From: Beroe forskalii
Lineage: Eukaryota; Ctenophora; Nuda; Beroida; Beroidae
Assembly: GCA_011033025.1 (NCBI GenBank)
Contig: WFMF01000005.1
Location: 1,426,001 to 1,490,000, forward strand
DNA: 64,000 bases
Direction of reading: 5' to 3'
The translations under genes and the position numbers were made by a program. Positions 32,919-44,156 of the stretch are shown one piece after another. Position 1 is the stretch's first letter, and the number at the start of each line of letters is the position of its first letter. The notes under the pieces are model-generated. The model made no database searches and was not told where the DNA came from. It saw only the letters and a program-made list of their open reading frames with translations.

Positions 32919-35900
32919 CTAATCAAGAATGATGACATCTGGTATTGGTTGTGGTGTCTTGACATTCGTGCTTGAAGTCTCTCTCTCATCATGGATGTAA
33001 ACATCTAAATCACAAGAACTTCCAAGAAGCTTTCGAAGCTTTTCATACTCTCCAATCTGCTTGTTATAAACCATTAATTGATTTTCATACTCTTGTTTGC
33101 TTTTTACAATTCGACAACCCGAACTCTTTGCTTTCCCGATAGGTGTGATTGTCGAGATCCATCCCTTTCTATCTTGATTCCTGTTGGCCCATTTGCGAGC
33201 TTCAGTGATATTGCGGAAGTCATTATAAAAGGTGAATGATTCATGTGGCCCTCTGAGGAAAGCTTCGACCTTAGGATGGCCAGGAAAAACAGCATTTGGG
33301 ATGTTCCATTTCATTTTAGGTTTACCAGAACAAGCTATATCATGAAGAAATTTCAATCTTTCTTTGCAGATATCTTGAAGAAGGCCAGATATATTATCTT
33401 TCTCACAAGAAGTAATTATTTGATCAACAAATACTTCAAGAATCTCTTGTTTATTCTTATCCAAGGATAAGATAACTCTGCAAAGCATTGAAATCGGTTG
33501 CAAAAACTTCCCAGTCGATGAATTATACTTCATCAGCAAGAATTTGAATGTTTCTGAAATCACTTTAACATGGGACTTCTCATGACTCTTGGAACCGACT
33601 CTTCCAGAAGAACCAACTCTTTCAGAAGAACCCACTTTTTCTGAGGATAGTTCAACAAACCTCAAAATAAGCTTAGTAAAAACATTTTCTTTGCCAGGCA
33701 AATCAACTATAAGATCCATAGCACCTCTAATATCAACTATATCTTGCATCTTTGTGATGAGCTCATCTGTCTCTTTATCAGGAAATTCATTTTTATCCAT
33801 CATGTACTTAAGGACTAAAGTTAATTTATCGTTGGGGATCGAGTTGTAGTGTGTATTATAATAAGAATGCTGATGTCTACTCACACTCTTTACGATGTCA
33901 TTGACAACTATTCTAAGCACTTCAGATGGTTCCAGTATTTTTGACAAATCAAAAAATTGAAACACAAAACTCATTTGATGCATTGTTGCTTTCCGTATTA
34001 AATTTATCAAAGCAGATTTGATGTCATTTGAAGGGATCTGTTGAGCGATTTCTGCCAACAACAAAACAGTTTTCTCATCAGGAAGGCCCTGCGAAAGATC
34101 ATTGACCAGTTCCACAACATGTGACTCCCTTTTAAGAATTCTAGCCATTTCTAACAAACTTCTGATGTTGTCTTGAGAATACCGACAATCACGTGAACTT
34201 ATCAGATGCAAGAACCCCTTTTCACCATTAAAATTATCACCTTTGTGCAACAACATCAAAACATGAGCAACACCATCGGATATGCTTGATCTTAACTTCA
34301 TCTTGAATGTTTTGTCTTCCCTCCATAGAATTATGACCCTCTTTTGATACCATCGTTCACGAGTAGCACCTTCATTGCCACTAGGACCAGAGCATCCTTC
34401 TCCAATGTCATTATCTCCCCAGAACTCTTCATCTGATTCATTATCTGATCCACCATTTGATTCGTTATCTGATTCGCCATCTGATTCGTTATAGCTATAG
34501 TTGGCTCTTTTATTCATTACATTTTCCTTGGGGTCAAAAGAAATTTTCATGGACTGGTAATCACTATCATTATTTGTTAGTGGTCGAAAAGCATCCAGGC
34601 TGAATTCGGTTTGCTCTTTTTCCCAATCACTTCCACAATTACCACTACAACCATCTCCCCATGATCTTCTATATTCATTATAACAATTCCCATGTTCTGA
34701 AACTATCTTGTTTGCAGTTGCTATGAATATCTGCCATCGATCGAGTCCACCAATTTGGAGTTTATCATAATCGAGGGCATTCATCAGACCAGAGAGAACA
34801 TTCTTATCACCACCTTTGAAAAACTTTGATGATCCCGGCGTTATGCTTACATCTGAATACTCATAGTCAAGAGCCCAGCAAACGTATTCAGTATCAGCTC
34901 TATCCATATACTGATTGAGCAAATTCACAAGCCGCACAGCATTTGTTGAGGCCACATAGGGTGAAGGCTTCAAACCGTTTCCGTCCCAACAAAGAGAATA
35001 TACCAAAGCCACCCTGTAACCTGAAGTGATCTCAGTGAGCTGATGAGGACAACTAGCATAGTGGGCTACAAACATGCAGTGTGTGTCACTGCCAGGAGCA
35101 CTATTGCTGTAGACACGGGAGGTTTTGTTGTGTTTGACAATCAGATCTCCACCAGTGAAAATCGATGGAAGTTGAACTATCAATGTACCGAACATGTTAT
35201 CCTCTTTTTCGGTATCTCTGTGCTCTTCAAATTTACCACCAGACTGATAGAAAAGTAGTTTGTAAACTTTGCCATACACCCGAGCGCCCACTAAACCCAA
35301 GGCAGGCTTTATCTTGTTTTCTATGAGCTGACAAATTTTATCTGAAAACAATTTGTTCTTAATGCTGAACTTATCTGGATCGATTTGCAGGCTATCTCTT
35401 ACAGATGTATCAATTAAGGTTTGCTCACCAAGTCCATATGGGGATTGCTTGCAGAATGATTTGATACTCTCAAAAACGGCATTGTTAACAGGGAAACTCA
35501 AAACACCATAATCATTGATTTCAATCAGCGGTATATTAGGCATCTCTAGATCAGAAAGCAACCCACCAGTTGAGAAGTCGCCAGAATTCATTGAATGAAC
35601 TTCAATAAGTGACCTAAGTTCATTCTTGATGCGTTTCAGCGTCATTGTAGAAAATTGCTCAGGAACAGGTCCATGTTTTACGTGATCTCCATTATCAGTT
35701 ACATCTTGGCCACCATTTCCAATCTCACTGGATTTAGTTTCAACACTGGAAAATCCATCAGAAGCACCTTGAACAGCTGTACAGTTGGATTCGCTCTCAG
35801 GTGGAGAGATGCTTGGATCAAATGTAACACTGGATTGATTGTTATCAAGGTTAGCATCCTTGGTTTGGGTTTCAGACCCAGCTCCAACATGATTAATAGT

Positions 35901-36557
35901 ACAACTCAGATTAGGATTACTGCTGGTAGGCCCTGTTAAAGGACCAGGTTGTGCCTCTGTACTTTCAGCTGATATAGCAGCGTTAGCAGTTTCATCATTA
36001 GGAAGTACAGTTTTCTCAGGATTAGTAACACATGCATTCTCTGTAGTAGAGTCCACAAGAGCTACTGCAGCAGATGCTTCACATTCAATGCTATCTTCAC
36101 GGCCTTCAGGAGTTGTACAACTAGAGGGGAGTTCGTCACAAACAATCTCAGTAGATGGAACATCAAAATCAGTTTGCTTAAGATTACCATCAGGATCAGT
36201 TTGCTTAAGATTACCATCATGCAAAGCAGAATCCAAAGGAGGTTCTTCTGAAGTTATCGGGGGTTCTATAACATCATCACTTTTTGGACCAGAATTCTGT
36301 TTAATCTGAGCTGCATTATCAGCAGGTATTTTACCACAAACAGCATCAGTTTCTTTCGAAGGGACTTCAGCAGCAGTTAGCTCAAGATTACTATTACTGA
36401 CAGAGGAAAGCTTTGCACTGTCTGAGGAAGGTTGTCCAGTCGAGGGTGCTAAAATAGCATTGCATTCTGATCCAGAGTCTTGTTTGAGAGTTTTAGTAAT
36501 ACGTTTGTCCTCATATTCATCAACATCATCACAATCTGGATGCCGTTTTAGTGTCAT
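32919..36557 (-). CDS. 2-oxoglutarate/Fe(II) prolyl-4-hydroxylase-like dioxygenase (1212 aa)
   Basis: The single open exon begins with ATG a few bases after a TTTTCAG acceptor, which suggests a spliced 5' UTR. Residues 1-300 are acidic, Ser/Thr-rich and probably disordered, with a short internal repeat (DGNLKQTD twice). The catalytic double-stranded beta-helix spans about residues 430-525. It has the iron-binding pair H446 and D448 (FEEHRDTEKE), TGGDLIVKH, the distal H505 (ASCPHQLTEI) and the 2-oxoglutarate-binding R515 (TSGYRVALVY). Acidic Asn/Ser/Asp runs follow (SDNESNGGSDNESDEEFWG). The C-terminal 600 residues are helical-looking and unrecognised. Proteins of this domain type (HRDTEK..MFGTL..QLP..) occur in many invertebrates, fungi and plants, without an established substrate. 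The reaction would be Fe(II)- and 2OG-dependent hydroxylation. The target is unknown. Confidence 0.85.
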   Translation of the reverse strand: MTLKRHPDCDDVDEYEDKRITKTLKQDSGSECNAILAPSTGQPSSDSAKLSSVSNSNLELTAAEVPSKETDAVCGKIPADNAAQIKQNSGPKSDDVIEPPITSEEPPLDSALHDGNLKQTDPDGNLKQTDFDVPSTEIVCDELPSSCTTPEGREDSIECEASAAVALVDSTTENACVTNPEKTVLPNDETANAAISAESTEAQPGPLTGPTSSNPNLSCTINHVGAGSETQTKDANLDNNQSSVTFDPSISPPESESNCTAVQGASDGFSSVETKSSEIGNGGQDVTDNGDHVKHGPVPEQFSTMTLKRIKNELRSLIEVHSMNSGDFSTGGLLSDLEMPNIPLIEINDYGVLSFPVNNAVFESIKSFCKQSPYGLGEQTLIDTSVRDSLQIDPDKFSIKNKLFSDKICQLIENKIKPALGLVGARVYGKVYKLLFYQSGGKFEEHRDTEKEDNMFGTLIVQLPSIFTGGDLIVKHNKTSRVYSNSAPGSDTHCMFVAHYASCPHQLTEITSGYRVALVYSLCWDGNGLKPSPYVASTNAVRLVNLLNQYMDRADTEYVCWALDYEYSDVSITPGSSKFFKGGDKNVLSGLMNALDYDKLQIGGLDRWQIFIATANKIVSEHGNCYNEYRRSWGDGCSGNCGSDWEKEQTEFSLDAFRPLTNNDSDYQSMKISFDPKENVMNKRANYSYNESDGESDNESNGGSDNESDEEFWGDNDIGEGCSGPSGNEGATRERWYQKRVIILWREDKTFKMKLRSSISDGVAHVLMLLHKGDNFNGEKGFLHLISSRDCRYSQDNIRSLLEMARILKRESHVVELVNDLSQGLPDEKTVLLLAEIAQQIPSNDIKSALINLIRKATMHQMSFVFQFFDLSKILEPSEVLRIVVNDIVKSVSRHQHSYYNTHYNSIPNDKLTLVLKYMMDKNEFPDKETDELITKMQDIVDIRGAMDLIVDLPGKENVFTKLILRFVELSSEKVGSSERVGSSGRVGSKSHEKSHVKVISETFKFLLMKYNSSTGKFLQPISMLCRVILSLDKNKQEILEVFVDQIITSCEKDNISGLLQDICKERLKFLHDIACSGKPKMKWNIPNAVFPGHPKVEAFLRGPHESFTFYNDFRNITEARKWANRNQDRKGWISTITPIGKAKSSGCRIVKSKQEYENQLMVYNKQIGEYEKLRKLLGSSCDLDVYIHDERETSSTNVKTPQPIPDVIILD

Positions 36558-36559
36558 CT

Positions 36560-37300
36560 ACCTGAAAAGTATGATGATTATCAATGGCACAGGACATTAT
36601 CAAAGACAAGATTTCATTTGAAATTAAGATATTAAAATGAACAAATTGAGTCAACAGCAGGTTTTAATCCTTCAGTATTGACTTATTGAATATTCCTAAA
36701 TTTCAACCGAAATGTTACATGGACTAATACTTGAGTTATTTAGGATTTCAAAACCATTAATTCATTAAAGCACTAACCAAACTCTCAAAACTATTTAATG
36801 GTTAATTTTATCGATATCATTTACATATTAAACAATAAACATACAGTTAAGACGTTATCTTCAAAATCATTGAACGTACTCATAATTTTCATAAAAATAG
36901 TGGGAAAAACTCGAATAGAAATACTCAGGGGCCCGAATTTGGTATTATAGTTTGTTGCTCTCACCAGAGTTTAATGGGAGCACAGTAGAAAATACACAAT
37001 AAAAATCAAGTTACACCGCACAGGCACTGAGCATGCGATTTCCTAATTATTCTAATTATTTTAAAGTTTCTTTGAAAGTGCCAAAAGTACGAAGTGAAAA
37101 ATAAAAACCTATCAATGATATATACGTTTATATGGGCTTAAATTGAGTTCCATGTGCCATCATCAATTAATAACTATCTAGCTTTTATATTGAACATAAA
37201 ACAATACTTTTTTACAATACAAATTCACTCCCGGTTTTAAAAACAATGTGTCTGAAAAAGTTTAAAGTTTTACTGCTTTATTTTAGTACTTAGTACCACT
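36560..37300. other. Intergenic region between oxygenase and gene B
   Basis: AT-rich. It should contain the oxygenase promoter and 5' UTR exon (minus strand), but no TATA box or initiator stands out. Confidence 0.35.
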
Positions 37301-37310
37301 CCTTAGTCGA

Positions 37311-40300
37311 TTAGTTTTCCTTGTTTTCTCCCCTCTTTCGGCCTTTTCGTCTTGCAGTAACTGAATACAAGGTTCATGATACAGGGGTGAACCAACAGAT
37401 ACAGACACTTGAGGCCCAAAATGGAATGGAATAAGGAAACAGCAAAACTATTAAATTGGTGACTGACTAGTGACGATGTAGAAGAAATTCTACACAAAAC
37501 CAGACGAAGCGTATCCATATTGTCATGAAAGGAGTTTATCTACTTTTCATGCTGAATTATATCATGAAGTATTAGTACATTAAATTATAAGTCAAAATAT
37601 GTATATGGTACTAATTGATTTGAGTTTTGAAGGCTCCAGAAATTTGAACACATTGATCACTGCCTACGGTGTTCTAAAAGGGCCAAATTGAAAATAGTAA
37701 TATGGTATATTTGCATATTGATACCTATTCGATACCTATTTTTTCATTTGGCCCTTTTGGAACAGTGTAGGTGTTCCAAAAGGGTCAAATTGGCCCCTAT
37801 AGAACAGCCCGTGTTCCAAAAGGGCCAAAGTGGCCCTTTTGGAATAGCTTCGTGTTCTAAAAGGGCCAAATGCACTAATACGGTCAAAATGCTGAGTTTT
37901 TCAAGTGTTATTGAGGTTGAAAGGTATTTAAAACTATGCTGAACATCTAAACAAGCTATAAAAACATCATTGTTCGTGTAAAAGTTGTTTTTGGTATACT
38001 TTGCTCTCATGGAATGAAATTAAGGTAAATTGCCAAATTGTAATATTGCATTAAAATTCAATTTCTTAAAAGCTTGTTTAGGTGCTTGGTAAACATTCAA
38101 GAGCTGTAGAATCATTGAGGAACAAAAACAAATGAAAAACGTATCACTGGTCCGCTTGAGTACATTTGGCCCTTATGGAACACGAAGCTATGCCAAAAGG
38201 GCCAATTTGGCCCTTCTGGAACACGGGCTGTTCTATAGGGGCCAATTTGGCCCTTTTGGAACACCAGCACTGTTCCAAAAGGGCCAAATGAAAAAATAGG
38301 TATCGAATAGGTATCAATATGCAAATATACCAAATGACTATTTTCAATTTGGCCCTTTCAGAACACCGTACACTGCCACTCCCGGATGTACTTCTATAAA
38401 CATAAAGAAACAATGCATGTATTGCGATTCGGGAGCGTTATCTTCAAATAATGCACGAGCGAGCTGCGAGTGTATTATTTTACCTGAACGCGCGCAGTGG
38501 CTGTGATTAATGTACGACCAGTTGTAAATCCATTTTCAACCGTGAAAATGTGGAAAGATGAGTACCGTGTATTATTAGTAAAGTAAATAAATGAATTACA
38601 CGGACCTCATTAAAATGACTCCCCGTGACGTTAGTATACCAACCAAACTATAAGTGAATAATGATGTTGCGTGCTATGTATAGATTAGGTACAGTCACAA
38701 CCTGTATATTGTACATGGAACAATGTACATTGTACAGTGTAGGCTGTGCATGTATTTGAAGTGTGTGCTAATGAAATCCCAATGCATCATTCTCTGTGAG
38801 TAAAACGATTTCTAGCATGACAGCTGCTTCGCTAACGAACTTCTCAATAATTCTCAAACTTCCTACGCACGTCTCTATAAAACGCTTCGACTCACCCTTC
38901 CTGGGAGTTTTCTTGGGTGTTGGTGCGGGGAGGACCCAATTATTATCTCTCAGCTTACTGAGTCTCGTGTATTCTACCTTGATTTCATTCACCTGAGACA
39001 AAAAGCGGTAAGAAAAATCAACCAGGAAAAGTTGTCAAGCTTACCACATTCGACACTGTATTCACACAGGTGTGAATAGTGGCTTAATAGGTAACTCATT
39101 TCATCAACGTAAGACATGAGTTAGCAATTCAATCCGTTTCCCTCGCCTAGGGTTGCATTTCAGCCCGTCCCCTCACCTGGGGTAGAATTTAAGCCCGTTT
39201 CCCTCACCTGGGGTAGGATTTCAGCCCGTTTCCCTCACCTGGATAGGATTTCAGCCCGTTTCTACCACCTGGGGTAGCATTTCAACACGTTTTCCTCACT
39301 TGGGGTAGGATTTCAGCCCGTTTCCCTCACCTGGATTAGGATTTCAGCCCGTTTCCCTCACCTGGGGTAGGATTTCAGCCCGTTTCCCTCACCTGGGGTA
39401 GGATTGCAGCACGTTTCCCTCACCTGGGGTAGGATTTCATCCCGTTTCCCTCACCTGGGGTAGGATTTCAGCCCTTTTGCCTCACCTGGGGTAGGATTTC
39501 AGCCCGTTTCCCTCAGCTGGGGTAGGATTTCAGCCCGTTTCCCTCACCTGGGGTAGGATTTCAACACGTTTTCCTCACTTGGGGTAGCATTTCAGCACGT
39601 TTCCCTCACCTGGGGTAGGATTTCATCCCGTTTCCCTCACCTGGGGTAGGATTTCAGCCCTTTTGCCTCACCTGGGGTAGGATTTCAGCCCGTTTCCCTC
39701 ACCTGGGGTAGGATTTCAGCCCGTTTCCCTCACCTGGGGTAGGATTTCAGCCCGTTTCCCTCACCTGGGGTAGGATTTCAGCCCGTTTCCCTCACCTGGG
39801 GTAGGATTTCAACACGTTTTCCTCACCTGGGGTAGGATTTCAGCCCGTTTCCCTCACCTGGGGTAGGATTTCAGCCCGTTTCCCTCACCTGGGGTAGGAT
39901 TTCAGCCCGTTTCCCTCACCTGGGGTAGGATTTCAACACGTTTTCCTCACTTGGGGTAGCATTTCAGCCCGTTTCCCTCACCTGGGGTAGGATTGCAGCC
40001 CAGGATGTCTCCAGTTGGGGTATGGTCGGAGGTTCGGCTCCCTCGGGCGGGTAGAGGGCCCTGAGCACCAACTTGTTGAAATCCCCGCTGATGCTGTCTT
40101 GCAGAAAGCTGTCAACTGCACCCACAAATTCCTTCAGAGGAACTCTGTCTGAGGTTGTACATGGGTGGTAAAAGGGGTGTGGCTGTAACAGGGGATGGCT
40201 TTGGAGGTTACCTGACACGTGCTGGGGAAATGTTGGCCAGAGGAGACATGTTTTCAAGAGTTGACGTATTTGAGGGTCATGCTTGGAAAGGTGATGAGTT

Positions 40301-40806
40301 CTAGGTGAAATTTTTGGGTCAGACAATGATTGCCACTCACTTGGATCGGTGTACCCCAACTTAGTCCTCTGATTGTCCATGTCATACTTGTACTCTGTCA
40401 CCTCCGCAACAGTTTCCTTCATGATGCGTTGACACCGGCTGACGCCTGCTATGTGTGTTTCTGAAAGGAGAGTGAGTCAATAAATTTAATCATTCTGAGA
40501 CATGGCAAGAAGACACGCACAGGACTGCAGACTGCTAGCAGGTACCCAGGTAGGAGGGGGATAATTCTCACTCTGCTTTTTCAGATATAGGGATGGCGTA
40601 AAATGTTAATTTAGCAGGGCCAATGGCTATCCCCCTTTCGACCCAATGTAAGCAGAGAGTGACAACTTCAAATACTGACCATGTCCTTTGAGGTCGAAGA
40701 CGGACTTCCTCTTCTTCTTGCGGACCCTGGTTTCCGGGGTAAGGGAGCAGTGAATGTAGTCAGGGTTGCTTCGTGCTGCCGAGCGTGTAGTGCGTCCTGG
40801 TGCCAT
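37311..40806 (-). CDS. DLGAP/GKAP-domain-like protein B (186 aa, 5 exons)
   Basis: Exons on the minus strand: 40806-40680, 40460-40341, 40148-39982, 38992-38896 and 37360-37311. All are GT-AG and in phase to a TAA, with AATAAA 29 bp beyond. The start follows an in-frame TAG by one codon and has a good context (GGCCATGG). Exon 1 is basic (RVRKKKRKSVFDLK). Exons 2-4 align with the DLGAP domain of gene A: HIAGVSRCQRIMKE with HVKGVQECQDRL, LETSWAAILPQ with LTGFWEMVELQ, and RLSKLRDNNW with TLMDLKQNNW. Phases after exons 2-4 (1, 0, 1) are identical to gene A. The final exon is a basic tail ending GENKEN. A KEN box is a known anaphase-promoting-complex degron, so mitotic turnover is possible (inference). 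The domain is diverged (SW for FW). Intron 3 opens with a minisatellite of duplicated donors. Intron 4 holds a foldback element. Confidence 0.8.
37678..38367. mobile_element. Foldback/MITE element, family F1 copy 2
   Basis: Same ends (GGTGTTCTAAAAGGGCC and its inverse), same TGGCCCTTTTGGAAC-rich arms and same AT-rich centre as 5697-6409. It is about 690 bp long. It lies within intron 4 of DLGAP-like gene B. Because the copies are similar over their whole length, the family has moved or been copied in this genome. Confidence 0.88.
39131..40001. repeat. 31-bp minisatellite made of an exon-intron junction
   Basis: About 27 tandem copies. In gene B transcript sense each unit is the last 20 nt of exon 3 (GGGCTG.AATCCTACCCCAG) followed by the first 11 nt of intron 3 (GTGAGGGAAAC). 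Nearly every unit keeps CAG|GTGAG or CAA|GTGAG, a good 5' splice site. The true exon 3 end is the first unit. A block of six units recurs about 186 bp apart (near 39408 and 39594), showing higher-order duplication. Confidence 0.93.
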
Positions 40807-41816
40807 GGCCTAACGAGGGAGAGGGTTGAGTGGGGGTTGCTATATAATAATTGGTGCCATGGCCTAACGAAGGAAAGACGATTCAGTGGGGGTTGCTATG
40901 ATGTTGCTAAGATGGTACTTTAATGGTGTCTGTGTTATGCCCCTTTCTAACAAGAGTAAATGGTGGCGTTGCTGTAGAGCTCTAAGTAACTGTTGGTGTT
41001 GCTACAGATAGCTTTGGAGAGGTAACCGTTTACGAACTAAGGGACAGGATGCAATGAAACAAGGTCAATTATTGACATTCAAATAGATCGTGTAATTACA
41101 AGGAATTTTACATTGTATAGCATGCAATATCACAATTGCGACGTTTTACCTAAAATATGAAAGAAATAAACTTCACTTATCCCGAAAATGAGGACTAATT
41201 TCAACCGTTGAAAATAATTTCTGGAACATCAAAGTCATCTGATTTGAAACGTGGAATATCTGGGCATTGAAAGGAGTTCTCATTTTCCCGAGTTTACACT
41301 CAAATTATGAGAGATACAATATAAGAATATAATAAACACAATGTCAGGTGAAACAGCGCTAACATTTCTATATACATTCCCCTTTTGGTGCAATCTTACT
41401 CTAATAAACCTTGAGTAAATAACAGTAACACAACAGCCACCTAAAAGTTCAATGGTTGATTGAGGCTCTGAACCACCCCAAATACAGATCAGCTTTGGGT
41501 TAATTGGTAAACATGAATCTAAATTGGCACACCGTAGGACTTCAAGGCTATGATGGAGTAAGATCTATTTGCCCAATAAAGCAATCAGGTGATAACGCAC
41601 AACACCTTATGGTTCAACCAATTAGCGCGCAACACGATGAAAGTCTTGCGTGTTTATTGGTCAATACACAACTAGCCATCCGTTTGACAGATGATGTGAT
41701 TGCATACGACTAAATCATTACTCTACCATGGTGATCGGTGGTTTGAATATTTACAAACTTTTAGGACAATCCATCCTAAATCCTAACAAAGTCGTCATAA
41801 ATTGTACAGCAATACA
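40807..41816. other. Upstream region of gene B
   Basis: CCATGGCCTAACGA occurs at the exon 1 start and again near 40857, a local duplication of about 55 bp. The rest is AT-rich, with no gene recognised. Confidence 0.4.
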
Positions 41817-43790
41817 TATCGTCACCTTCAAATCAAAAGGTGATAACTTGAAAAGTATAGTTTTGAGATAATCGAAAAAAACTAATTTTCTTCAAAACTA
41901 ATGGTCAAATGTTCTCAACTTATGGTTTTTGAATAGTATGTAATAATGTAGTATGATCAGATAATGTTTTCACTCCTCCCGATGTCCACCCAATTAATTA
42001 CAATTAATTAATTAATTGAAAAGTTGACAGTTATCACCTTTGGTCGAAACTTTAATTTTAAAAATGATTTGAAGAGGTGATATCTCTAATTATAACCTTT
42101 TGAATTACTTTTTTCTCCTACTAAAGACAGCAGTATTATCACATATTATATTGAGTTATCACCTTATTGCCTTAAATTCCATAATTTCAAGATATCAAAA
42201 TGTTCTTGAATTATTTAAAACTGATATTTGAAGACGACATCCTTTTGTTATTTTCTTCGGTTCTTATTTTATTTTCAAAAACACTAAAATTATAAAGTTT
42301 CATGAAATTTAATGACATCATTACGAAATTTCACGATTTTTTAGCGCCTTTGTAGTGATTTTAAGAAAAGAAAGCCCTATTAATTTTCATTTAGCCCCTT
42401 TCATGATACTGTTCACAATTATTTTGTACCCTAAAATCCTTATTAAAGTATTAAGTTTCAACTCAAATTGTGGCTGCTATTTAGCTATTTGTGTGAGTTC
42501 ATCAAACTACTTTTTCGGTAGTACTATGTACCATACTAGCATAAAGCTTTGACATGTCATGTCTGCTTGAAATTACATATTTCAAACTATTCAGAAAGTA
42601 TGGAAGTAGAAACACTAAACACCATCTAAATTAACAATATCATCATGACGTCTTGAGCAAACTCCGTGCTTTATTGATTTACACATTCCTTTTATCAGTC
42701 ACAAAAATACCACTTTACATCTATCAAGTTTTACTTGTTACTTTGTTTTTGTGAAGAATGGCCAGAAATTAACATTTTATTTTATTTAACAAACTGACAA
42801 CCATAGGGATAAAATCGTGTGTTTTCGGTCAGATATGTGGTTCTGATCATGGTTAATACCACTGTGGTCATCTTATTATTACAACCTATATGTCATTCCA
42901 ATTGATTAAATCAGAAAAAATCCTCCAAATCAGCAAATCATCCATTCATCGTAGAAATGAAATCGTGGCTCCTTGAATTTCTATTAGTAATTTCTAACTT
43001 GCAGATTCCAAATAAGGCAAAAAATATTTTAGTAATAGAGCAATAGTACCCTAATCATCAATCACTACAGCATTGTTCACAGGTACTCAATTTTAAAACA
43101 AATGGGTGACATAATAATGGAAATAATTTGGAAAATGCATAACTATGTCATACTCCAAGTTGTCAAAAATGAACTGTTGGCACTGAAAAGAAATGTTTCA
43201 CCTCGATACTTCTCTATATTATTGCTGACCAATGCTCACGAAAGCTTACGTCAAAAACTTCCATATACTGTTAGTACCTACTCTGAAATTACTATAATAG
43301 GTATTTTTAGATTTCTAGACGAATCTTTGATACAACAGAGGCACATTATAGTACTTAAAACATTCTTACAATTTCTTATTTCTCAAATTGAGAACCCTAA
43401 ATATGTGAAAAATTACTTTTCAAACTGGGTTATAACTCAAGTTATAACCTGAAAATTAATAGAAAAAGCAAACAATCTTTCAAAAAATAGGGTTATAACT
43501 GGAGTTATAACCTTTTTTCGGAATTTGGACTGTTTTATTCGTTACTAAAAGGTGATATGTTGAGTTATAGCCCTATAAAATTTATTTTATTATTTCAAAT
43601 TATTTTAGGAGGTAATAACTCAGGTTATAACTTTTGGCAAAACTTTCTAAAAAAATTTTGTTGCTGATTTTGCTCAAATCACTTCAAAATTTCACTCACG
43701 GGTGCGCAATGAGATTCTGAATCACTTGGTAAGGTTTTTTTGAAAAGGTGATAACTCGAGTTATCACCTTTTGATTTGAAGGTGACGATA
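41817..43790. mobile_element. Non-autonomous DNA element, 2 kb, with palindromic internal repeats
   Basis: The ends are inverted: TATCGTCACCTTCAAATC then AAAAGGTGATAACT on the left, and the mirror image ending GGTGACGATA on the right. TA at both borders could be the target duplication. Toward the right end, variants of GGTTATAACT.GAGTTATAACC recur at about 43430, 43490, 43565, 43620 and 43750. Single half-sites (GTTATCACCTTT) are near 42030 and 42150. Clustered motifs beside the ends resemble transposase-binding repeats. There is no transposase-like frame. Confidence 0.78.
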
Positions 43791-43791
43791 T

Positions 43792-44156
43792 AGAAATTCT
43801 ATTCTATTGTGAGTAATTTATCAGTGGCAAAACACCGTTATAATGATAGGTTCTCAAATTCATGATAAAATAAACAGTGTAAAACTTAATCCGGTATAAT
43901 TGAGGAGCACTATTCATGAATTAAATGTTCATTGATGAATGACCGATGAGGAATGATGAGCCCATGATATTTTTCATTCCAAATCAAGTTCTTATATTAT
44001 TATTTAGAATACTTATACGAAGTAACTCAGATTCGATCTACTGATCAGGTTTTCATCTGCTTCTTAGCAGTTGATTATCTTATCGTTTAAGGAATATTAT
44101 ATTGAAATTAACGAAACATAAAAACCGGAAGATAAAAGTCAATGTATTTTGAAAAG
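43792..44156. other. Short AT-rich spacer below CDC25
   Basis: Nothing recognised beyond the likely CDC25 3' UTR (minus strand). Confidence 0.35.

Noticed and set aside
38768-38797. Alternative last exon of gene B (short ENDALGFH tail)
   Set aside because: An acceptor and phase fit, but the exon at 37311-37360 has a better tail, a polyadenylation signal and a duplicated counterpart in copy C.
39131-40001. CRISPR-like regular repeat
   Set aside because: Repeats are directly adjacent with no spacers, in a eukaryotic intron.
39964-40422. Single 152-codon frame as one gene
   Set aside because: It runs through intron 2. Splice sites and homology to gene A show two exons (40460-40341 and 40148-39982) instead.
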